A DNA stretch of 8,539 nucleotides from an uncultured Saprospiraceae bacterium (GTDB taxonomy: Bacteria > Bacteroidota > Bacteroidia > Chitinophagales > Saprospiraceae), in assembly GCA_937952155.1 (NCBI GenBank), contig CALFYH010000180.1:1-8539 (forward strand). The letters run 5' to 3'. Within the stretch, counting starts at the first letter, position 1; every line of letters begins with the position of its first letter. Position numbers and translations under genes: made by a program. This document shows, one piece after another, positions 1 through 5,038 of the stretch. Below the pieces are notes generated by a model, which was not told the DNA's origin, searched no databases, and saw only the letters and a list, made by a program, of their open reading frames with translations.

Positions 1-107
1 AAGTTAACTGTACCTGTACCTCCAGATTTACTGTCGTCTCCACCGCATGACATCAAAAAAGTAGAAATTAAAAAAACAATTAAAAATTTAAGAGAAGTGA
101 AATTCAT
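1..107 (-). CDS. Partial lipoprotein (N-terminal 35 residues only), function unknown
   Basis: The reading frame starts at the ATG complementary to 105-107 and runs open off the left edge, giving 35 codons. The peptide begins MNFTSLKFLIVFLIST and continues FLMSCGGDDSKSGG. This is a basic/polar start, a hydrophobic core of about 13 residues and a lipobox LMSC with the lipidated cysteine at residue 21, so a type II (Lsp-cleaved) signal peptide is clear. The residues after the cysteine (GGDDS, then Gly/Ser/Thr) form a flexible acidic tether; acidic residues close to the lipidated cysteine are associated with surface display in Bacteroidota, but that is only suggestive here. The start is preceded by an A-rich leader with no Shine-Dalgarno. 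The gene is separated from the upstream minus-strand channel gene by a strong terminator, so it is probably its own transcription unit. Nothing can be said about the mature protein. Confidence 0.8.
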   Translation of the reverse strand, partial: MNFTSLKFLIVFLISTFLMSCGGDDSKSGGTGTVN

Positions 108-120
108 TTTTCAATTTTTA

Positions 121-153
121 TAAATATAGTAAACGAAAATGTTAAAACCCAAA
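121..153 (-). promoter_or_regulatory. Candidate Bacteroidota-type promoter for the left-edge lipoprotein gene
   Basis: On the minus strand, TTTG (complement of 150-153) is followed after 21 bases by TATATTTA (complement of 121-128). This matches the Bacteroidota pattern TTTG/19-21 bases/TAnnTTTG at all but the last base of the -7 box. It lies directly upstream of the ATG at 107 and downstream of the terminator. The implied leader would be only about 8 bases, and the region is AT-rich, so chance similarity is possible. Confidence 0.3.
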
Positions 154-222
154 TAATTGTACAATGATTTAAATCTATAACAACTCAAAAACAAAAAATA
201 TTATTTGAAAAAGGAAATTTAC

Positions 223-258
223 AAAAAAAAAGCCCATCATCTCGAAAGATAATGGACT
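223..258 (-). terminator. Rho-independent terminator of the MscS-type channel gene
   Basis: Read on the minus strand, the arm AGTCCATTATCT (complement of 247-258) pairs with AGATGATGGGCT (complement of 231-242) around a TTCG loop (243-246), followed by a run of nine T (223-231). The stem is 12 pairs, ten Watson-Crick and two G-U. It starts 24 bases after the channel gene stop codon (282-284). On the plus strand the two G-U pairs become C-A mismatches and the A run precedes the hairpin, so termination should act on minus-strand transcripts only. Confidence 0.88.
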
Positions 259-281
259 CTTACAATATAAAACCCTGAAAT

Positions 282-1115
282 CTATTTATTGATAATCACA
301 CGATGCGGGATAGGTCCAGCAATTCCATTCGCATCAAATGCATTTTTTATAGCTTCTTGAGCACCAAAATAAACAGTCCAGTAATCTCCTTGACTGCAAT
401 AAGGTCTTATTCCCAAAGTAGTCATGCCATCGCCTACTTTCAACACATTTACTTCCGGAGCAGGAAAATCTAATACAGTCGGCAATTTGAGCATGGCATC
501 AATTGCTACCTTTCTAGCATGATCGATATTTACACCTGGATCTACAGCCATTACAAGATCAACCCTTAGATTGCCGTGTGTGGTATAATTTACTATCGTG
601 CCAGTAGATAAGGCGCCATTTGCCAAAATTATCGTTTTGTTTTCAGGTGAGAGTAAAAAGGTGTTGAAAATACCTTGTTCGGTAACAGTACCAGTAAATC
701 CCTGTGCTTCGATAAGGTCACCCAATTTAAATGGTTTGAATAACAACATCATGATACCACCGGCAAAATTGCCCAACGTACCATTTAATGCAGCGCCTAC
801 ACCAACTGCCAAGCCCGCAAGGATAGCAGCAAATGATGTCAAGTTTACACCTAGCATACCGAAAACAGTAAGCAATAAAAGAATATTCAAAAGCACTTTT
901 GTCATTGAATACAAAAATGACTGAAGCGATGGATCGACTTTTTTAGCATGAAGAGCTGTACGGACCAAGTTGCCGATTCTGCCAATGATAAAAGATCCAA
1001 TAATATACACTACCACTGCACCTGCGAGTTTAGGTGCATACTCTATAGCAATCTTAGAGATCTGTGATACAAGGTTAATTGGAGCTGTAACGATTTCTGT
1101 TGCTTGAAGTAACAT
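282..1115 (-). CDS. mscS: MscS-family small-conductance mechanosensitive ion channel
   Basis: This is an inner-membrane channel that opens under membrane tension and releases solutes during hypo-osmotic shock. The 277-residue product is close to the 286 of E. coli MscS. Three hydrophobic segments are visible: TM1 about 28-48, TM2 about 72-91, and the Gly/Ala-rich pore helix TM3 about 95-127 (GLAVGVGAALNG, then GNFAGGIMMLLFKPFKLGD). The beta domain follows at about 132-178 (EAQGFTGTVTEQGIFNTF, then the NKTIILANGALSTG loop and VNYT), and the C-terminal alpha/beta cytoplasmic domain fills the rest, ending GIAGPIPHR. The order and length fit the simple three-helix MscS form without extra N-terminal helices or a cyclic-nucleotide domain. 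The ATG at 1113-1115 starts a short amphipathic segment before TM1, as expected. The gene is monocistronic with its own terminator at 223-258; I could not find a convincing promoter in 1116-1402. The family is certain, but the conductance class is inferred. Confidence 0.93.
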   Translation of the reverse strand: MLLQATEIVTAPINLVSQISKIAIEYAPKLAGAVVVYIIGSFIIGRIGNLVRTALHAKKVDPSLQSFLYSMTKVLLNILLLLTVFGMLGVNLTSFAAILAGLAVGVGAALNGTLGNFAGGIMMLLFKPFKLGDLIEAQGFTGTVTEQGIFNTFLLSPENKTIILANGALSTGTIVNYTTHGNLRVDLVMAVDPGVNIDHARKVAIDAMLKLPTVLDFPAPEVNVLKVGDGMTTLGIRPYCSQGDYWTVYFGAQEAIKNAFDANGIAGPIPHRVIINK

Positions 1116-1359
1116 AAATAAAAATTTTGATTTGTTAGTGAATAGTATTTTGACAAATTATTAACAAAAAAGTCACCAAAAGTGTGTATTTTCAAGTAGA
1201 ATAATTGTTTTATTAGTTATTTCTTAACAAACTTCATACAACGACAACTAATACCATGAATTACAATTGGCAACACTTATTCAATTTTTCATATTACGTA
1301 TTTATCATATGTAAGCACATTCACATTATAAAAAATCCCATAATTTGGCAAAAAATGAG

Positions 1360-1367
1360 TACCTTTG
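1360..1367 (+). promoter_or_regulatory. Promoter -7 box of the U32/DUF3995 unit
   Basis: TACCTTTG is a perfect match to the Bacteroidota -7 element TAnnTTTG and lies 35 bases before the ATG at 1403, giving a leader of about 30 bases. No TTTG or TTG lies at the usual 19-21 bases upstream (the nearest, 1344-1347, is only 12 bases away), so the -33 half is weak. The same octamer occurs upstream of two other genes in this window. The rest of the 287-base divergent spacer (1116-1402) shows nothing else I can support. Confidence 0.5.
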
Positions 1368-1402
1368 ATGCTTCAAAAATCAACTTAGATTGATCATAAA
1401 GC

Positions 1403-3292
1403 ATGAAGAAAAAAATTGAAATCCTTGCGCCTGCCAAAAACCTTATACAAGGTATTGCGGCCATCAATGCAGGTGCAGATGCAGTTTATATTGGCGCTCC
1501 TTTGTTTGGCGCACGTACCAATGCAACCAATTCTGTTAACGATATAGCAGAAATGGTAAGGTATGCCCATCTATTTAAAGCGCAAGTTTTTGTTGTTATT
1601 AATACTATATTGTACGATGACGAATTGAAAACCTGTAGGGAATTGATTTATACTTTGTATGAAATAGGTGTAGATGCACTCATCATTCAAGACATGGCCA
1701 TTCTAGAAATGGACCTTCCGCCTATCGTCTTGCACGCTAGTACACAAGCCAATAATCGAGATCCAAAACATGTAAAATTCCTAAAAGATGCCGGTATCAA
1801 AAGAGTGGTTTTGGCCAGAGAGCTCAATCTGGATCAAGTGCGGGAAATACATGAAGCTACAGATGTAGAGTTGGAATTTTTTGTATCTGGTGCTCTTTGT
1901 GTTTCTTTCAGTGGCAATTGCTACATGAGCATCGCCAATGGTGAGCGCAGTGCCAATCGTGGATCATGTGCCCAAAACTGTAGGTTGCCTTATGAGCTTA
2001 CAGACGGAACAGGCAAGACCTTGATTCAGACCGCACATCTATTGTCTATCAAGGACTTGGACTTGAGTGATCAGTTACCAAATCTGATAGAAGCAGGTAT
2101 TTCTTCATTCAAGATAGAAGGCAGACTCAAAGACATCGTTTATGTCAAAAATAATACTTCCTACCTAAGAAAACGACTGGATGAGTTTCTTGAAAATAAC
2201 AAAAATAAGTACCAAAAAGCCTCATCTGGAAGGACATTCTATAACTTCGAACCGAAAATGGACCGAAGTTTTAACCGTGGGTATACCGACTATTTTGTCA
2301 ATAAACGAAAAGAAAAAATTGGAAGTTGGGATACACCAAAATCACAGGGTCAATACATAGGAAAAGTATTAGAAATCAAAGCAAATGGCTATGTGATAGA
2401 AAATTCCGATTTACTCAATAATGCGGATGGACTTTATTTTATCAATGCAGATGGAGAAGCTGATGGTGCTCAAATCAATATCATTGTCAATAATGTCGTA
2501 GTACTAAATTCTCAAAAATCTATTGAAGTCGGAACAGTCATTTATAGAAATTCTGATGCAGAATTCATCAAACTAGTAGAGCAAGAAAAAAGTGCCATAC
2601 GCAAGATTGGTGTCAGGTTAGTTTTTTCAGAGACGACAGATGGCTTCAAATTGCAAGCTACTGACGAAGATGGTCACCAAAGCGAAATGATCATCGTGAA
2701 CGAAAAAACTCAGGCCAACAGCAATGAATCTGTTATTCCCAACATCAAAAAAAATCTCGCCAAAACTGGAAATACGGTTTTTATTGTCGATGAGATCGAC
2801 GTAAACTTTTCAGACAATTGGTTCTTGCCGATATCTAAAGTAAATGAAATTCGCAGAGAAGTTTTGGAACAATTGGTCGAGATAAGGATATCACAATATC
2901 ACAGAGAAACGCAAGTAATTACCAAAACGAATCATCCTTATCCTGTAGAAAAACTAGACTTTACTTACAATGTATCCAATCAGTTGGCACGGAACTTTTA
3001 CAAACGTCATGGCGTCACAGATATAGAAAAAGCCTTTGAACTACAGTGGGATCCAGGCAAATCTAGGGTCATGGTCACCAAGTATTGTGTGAAATATGAA
3101 CTCGGTAAATGTGCTAGATTCCAGCGTGCTACCATGGGCGAAAAAGTAGTCGAGCCGCTCACCCTTAAACATGGCGAAAATGCGTATAAACTCAAATTTA
3201 ATTGTAAGCCATGCGAGATGGAAATCTGGGAGAAAGATGCCGAACTGGAATATATAGATGAAGATGAGCAGATGGGTTATGTGAAAAAGTGA
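1403..3292 (+). CDS. Peptidase U32 family protein, RlhA (YdcP)-like, with DUF3656 domain; probable RNA hydroxylation factor
   Basis: The 629-residue product has the three-part layout of long U32 proteins. Residues 1-255 form the barrel-like U32 domain (ILAPAKNLIQGIAAINAGADAVYIG at the start, the family signature ELEFFVSGALCVSFSGNCYMS at 156-176, and IEGRLKD at 238-244). A DUF3656/collagenase-like region covers about 375-495, including RNSDAEF, KTGNTVF and INEIRRE-like segments. A C-terminal segment carries more cysteines. E. coli RlhA (653 residues) is required for 5-hydroxycytidine at 23S rRNA C2501, and its relative TrhP acts on tRNA uridine; length and domains favour the RlhA side. No protease catalytic residues are evident, despite the family name. 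Cys166, 173, 189 and 193 probably bind an iron-sulfur cluster; Cys562, 570, 601 and 604 form a second set. The ATG at 1403 follows an A/T-rich leader with a TACCTTTG box. DUF3995 follows after 24 bases. The family is certain; the RNA substrate is inferred. Confidence 0.9.
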   Translation: MKKKIEILAPAKNLIQGIAAINAGADAVYIGAPLFGARTNATNSVNDIAEMVRYAHLFKAQVFVVINTILYDDELKTCRELIYTLYEIGVDALIIQDMAILEMDLPPIVLHASTQANNRDPKHVKFLKDAGIKRVVLARELNLDQVREIHEATDVELEFFVSGALCVSFSGNCYMSIANGERSANRGSCAQNCRLPYELTDGTGKTLIQTAHLLSIKDLDLSDQLPNLIEAGISSFKIEGRLKDIVYVKNNTSYLRKRLDEFLENNKNKYQKASSGRTFYNFEPKMDRSFNRGYTDYFVNKRKEKIGSWDTPKSQGQYIGKVLEIKANGYVIENSDLLNNADGLYFINADGEADGAQINIIVNNVVVLNSQKSIEVGTVIYRNSDAEFIKLVEQEKSAIRKIGVRLVFSETTDGFKLQATDEDGHQSEMIIVNEKTQANSNESVIPNIKKNLAKTGNTVFIVDEIDVNFSDNWFLPISKVNEIRREVLEQLVEIRISQYHRETQVITKTNHPYPVEKLDFTYNVSNQLARNFYKRHGVTDIEKAFELQWDPGKSRVMVTKYCVKYELGKCARFQRATMGEKVVEPLTLKHGENAYKLKFNCKPCEMEIWEKDAELEYIDEDEQMGYVKK

Positions 3293-3316
3293 TTTATAGT
3301 TATAAATAACCATAAA

Positions 3317-3745
3317 ATGATAATATTACTCTCAATTTTACTTTCGACAATATTTTTAGCGTTATCAATTATTCATATTTATTGGGGCCTTGGTGGCAAA
3401 TGGGCATTTGCAGATGCCTTTCCTACTAACGAAGACGGAACACAATTGCCACGAGTACCTGGAATGGCAGCATCATTTATAGTGGCTTTAGGTCTTTTTT
3501 GCTTTGGATTAATTTATTTGATAAAAGCAGGAATCATTTCCATCAGCTTACCAACTATTCTGAATAATTATGGATACTGGATTATTGCAGGAATATTTTT
3601 ATTGAGAGCTGTTGGTGATTTCAAATATTTTGGAATTTTCAAAGAAATAAAAACCACACCATTTGCCAAAAAAGACAATAAAATTTACACTCCACTTTGT
3701 CTTTTTATTGGCTTGACAACGATTATCCTAATATGCTATTTATAA
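3317..3745 (+). CDS. DUF3995 family small integral membrane protein
   Basis: The 142-residue product has four hydrophobic segments at about 3-23, 50-70, 86-100 and 123-141, so it is a small four-helix membrane protein. The conserved features of the DUF3995 family are visible: HIYWGLGGKW at 20-29 at the end of helix 1, PRVPG at 45-49 before helix 2, LLRAVGDFKYFGIFK at 95-109, and DNKIYTPLCL at 120-129 before helix 4. No enzymatic motif or established function is known to me for the family. The start ATG is 24 bases after the U32 stop codon on the same strand, so co-transcription is likely, although the link need not be functional. The gene ends only 5 bases from the end of the convergent Nudix gene. 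Family assignment rests on these motifs and the topology; function is unknown. Confidence 0.82.
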   Translation: MIILLSILLSTIFLALSIIHIYWGLGGKWAFADAFPTNEDGTQLPRVPGMAASFIVALGLFCFGLIYLIKAGIISISLPTILNNYGYWIIAGIFLLRAVGDFKYFGIFKEIKTTPFAKKDNKIYTPLCLFIGLTTIILICYL

Positions 3746-3750
3746 ACAAA

Positions 3751-4236
3751 TCAAATTTTTACTATTTCACCCGTCAATTCATCCACCATCGACGTCATTA
3801 CCAAGTTTTCATCAAAAATGGCACTAAAGACAAAAGGGCGACCTTCATCAACAAATTGATAAATGTGCCAATCTGTAGGTGGTGTATCTAAGCCCTTCAG
3901 GTCAACAGATTGGATCCAATACAATTTGCCCTCATCACAATCCGGTGCTGGAATCCAGTCTATTTCTACTGCATAAATAAAACTTACCCAATTGTAATTG
4001 ACTGGTGATGTCTCAACGAGTACACCACAAAATTTGGGACTAGAAATAGTAATACCTGTTTCTTCTTTTGTCTCACGAATAACTGCTTGTATAGGTGATT
4101 CATAAGGATCAATCTTGCCACCAACAGGCACAAATTTGCCTTGATTAGGAGTTTTTGCGCGCTTTAGTAGGAGATATTGATCGCCACTTTTGATAATGCA
4201 AAATACTGCCACCCGTTTTATGCCTTCAGGAATCAT
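3751..4236 (-). CDS. Nudix hydrolase domain protein
   Basis: The 161-residue product is a Mg-dependent nucleoside-diphosphate-X pyrophosphohydrolase of the MutT/Nudix fold. The Nudix box G-x5-E-x7-RE-x-x-EE-x-G-(I/L/V) is complete: Gly40, Glu46, Arg54, Glu55, Glu58, Glu59, Gly61, Ile62, with the variable hydrophobic place after RE taken by Thr56. The sequence before it (RVAVFCIIKSGDQYLLLKRA, 8-27) is the usual first strand pair, and KFVPVGGK at 34-41 leads into the box. A C-terminal segment (about 128-161, beginning FVDEGRPFVF) extends past the core. The substrate cannot be read from the sequence: 8-oxo-dGTP clean-up and other sanitising roles are all possible. The ATG at 4234-4236 follows a TACCTTTG box by about 20 bases on the minus strand. 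The gene is divergent from the toxin-antitoxin operon and convergent with the DUF3995 gene, with no hairpin terminator at its 3' end. Confidence 0.92.
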   Translation of the reverse strand: MIPEGIKRVAVFCIIKSGDQYLLLKRAKTPNQGKFVPVGGKIDPYESPIQAVIRETKEETGITISSPKFCGVLVETSPVNYNWVSFIYAVEIDWIPAPDCDEGKLYWIQSVDLKGLDTPPTDWHIYQFVDEGRPFVFSAIFDENLVMTSMVDELTGEIVKI

Positions 4237-4256
4237 TGTTTTGAATTAAGTATTTG

Positions 4257-4264
4257 CAAAGGTA
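4257..4264 (-). promoter_or_regulatory. Promoter -7 box of the Nudix gene
   Basis: The minus strand reads TACCTTTG here, a perfect TAnnTTTG, 20 bases before the Nudix ATG at 4236. No clear TTTG or TTG lies 19-21 bases further upstream; the best is a TTT in a TTTAAC context at 18 bases. An ATGGCCAT palindrome lies just upstream of the box, with no known role. Confidence 0.5.
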
Positions 4265-4324
4265 CATAGTGCAACCGTAGTTAAATGGCCATATTTGAGA
4301 AATTTTACCCAGAAAGAGAATTTA

Positions 4325-4356
4325 TTGGAAAAATTCGAAATAATATCGTACCTTTG
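4325..4356 (+). promoter_or_regulatory. Promoter of the toxin-antitoxin operon
   Basis: TTGG at 4325-4328 is followed after 20 bases by TACCTTTG at 4349-4356. This fits the Bacteroidota/Flavobacterium promoter pattern TTTG or TTG, 19-21 bases, TAnnTTTG. It is the most complete promoter in the window. Transcription would start near 4362-4365, giving a leader of roughly 32-35 bases before the antitoxin ATG at 4397. Confidence 0.62.
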
Positions 4357-4361
4357 TTAGC

Positions 4362-4393
4362 ATTATATTTCGTACTAAATTTAACACTATAAT
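4362..4393. promoter_or_regulatory. Possible autoregulatory operator with dyad symmetry in the toxin-antitoxin leader
   Basis: Between the -7 box and the antitoxin start, ATTATA (4362-4367) and TATAAT (4388-4393) form an inverted repeat with a 20-base gap. Inside the gap is the perfect palindrome TAAATTTA (4376-4383). Phd/YefM-type antitoxins repress their own operon by binding short palindromes near the promoter, so this is a reasonable operator candidate. All arms are pure A/T in an AT-rich region, so chance is a serious alternative. Confidence 0.25.
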
Positions 4394-4396
4394 ATC

Positions 4397-4645
4397 ATGA
4401 TCACGGCAAATGAACTAAAAACCAAAGGAATCAAGGCCATTGAAGAACAGTTAGCCCAAACACCCGAAGCAGCTATTACTGTTCATGGCAAGGTCAAGTA
4501 TGTGGCTATGACCGTGGAGCAATTTGACAAAATGCGTATGGCTGAGCTCGAAGTCGCTTATATGCTTTGCAAAAAAGACATCGAAGAAGGGAATTATACT
4601 ACTTCGCTTGAAGCGCATTTTGCAGAATTAGATAAAGAAGATTGA
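4397..4645 (+). CDS. Phd/YefM-family type II antitoxin
   Basis: The 82-residue product fits the Phd/YefM antitoxin fold. The N-terminal half (about 1-48: MITANELKTKGIKAIEEQLA, then EAAITVHGKVKYVAMTVEQF) is the DNA-binding dimer domain, with the typical helix and the ITVHGK turn followed by a hydrophobic strand and EQFDKM. The C-terminal part (about 49-82: a hydrophobic/charged helix, then DIEEGNYTTS and an acidic LDKED tail) is the region that should wrap and neutralise the toxin. It would act as toxin inhibitor and as repressor of its own operon. The next gene starts one base after its stop codon, the usual arrangement for antitoxin first, toxin second. The start ATG is 40 bases downstream of the -7 box at 4349-4356. 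Identification rests on motif layout, size and the linked RelE-like toxin. Confidence 0.88.
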   Translation: MITANELKTKGIKAIEEQLAQTPEAAITVHGKVKYVAMTVEQFDKMRMAELEVAYMLCKKDIEEGNYTTSLEAHFAELDKED

Positions 4646-4646
4646 T

Positions 4647-4919
4647 ATGGCATTGATGATATTAACTGCATCATTCAAAAAAAAAGCAACAAATTTTTTA
4701 AAGTTACATCCTTCGCTTAAAGCAAAGTATAAGAAGACACTTTTACTACTGCAAGCTGACCCTTGGCATCCATCACTTCGTCTCCATAAACTAAAAGGCA
4801 ATCTTTCCGATTTATATTCAATTTCCTTAAATATGAAATACAGGATTCTATTGGATTTTATTATCAAAGATGATCAGGTTATCTTAATTGATATTGGCGA
4901 TCATGATGGAATGTACTAA
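4647..4919 (+). CDS. RelE/ParE-superfamily type II toxin (probable mRNA interferase)
   Basis: The 90-residue product has the compact RelE/ParE fold. The first strand and helix pair (ILTASFKKKATNFLKLHPSL, 5-24) lead to the core LHKLKG (46-51), DLYSISL (55-61), KYRILLDF (64-71) and IDIGDHDGMY (81-90). Candidate active-site residues in the family pattern are His47, Lys48, Lys50, Arg66, His86 and Tyr90. Such toxins cleave mRNA in the ribosomal A site during stress once the antitoxin is degraded; ParE-like gyrase inhibition is less likely because the C-terminal His/Tyr and central Arg are present. The ATG at 4647 is one base after the antitoxin stop (4643-4645); a second ATG at 4656 would remove only three residues and cannot be excluded. 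Translation is probably coupled. The gene looks complete and intact, without frameshift. Confidence 0.88.
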   Translation: MALMILTASFKKKATNFLKLHPSLKAKYKKTLLLLQADPWHPSLRLHKLKGNLSDLYSISLNMKYRILLDFIIKDDQVILIDIGDHDGMY

Positions 4920-5038
4920 ATCACAAAAGACTACAACTTCTTTTATAAAACTTGCCATCAAACGAATATTACTAATTCACTTACAAGTGTTGAACAAATT
5001 TTATATTTTTACAGTCTCATACATTAAATCATCTTCAA

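Noticed and set aside
598..924. A 108-codon plus-strand ORF opposite the channel gene.
   Set aside because: It is fully contained in the clearly real MscS reading frame on the other strand and its product has no family-like pattern.
1256..1393. A 45-codon ORF in the divergent spacer upstream of the U32 gene (starts MNYNWQHLF).
   Set aside because: It overlaps the TACCTTTG promoter box and the expected transcription start of the U32 gene, has AT-driven composition, and shows no recognisable motif. It is most likely chance.
3292..3307. Perfect inverted repeat ATTTAT-AGTT-ATAAAT between the U32 and DUF3995 genes.
   Set aside because: Six A-T pairs only, no T run after it. It is too weak for a terminator and expected by chance in AT-rich DNA.
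4925..4944. AAAAGA/TCTTTT hairpin just after the toxin stop codon, considered as a terminator of the toxin-antitoxin operon.
   Set aside because: The stem is six weak pairs with an 8-base loop and is not followed by a real T run.
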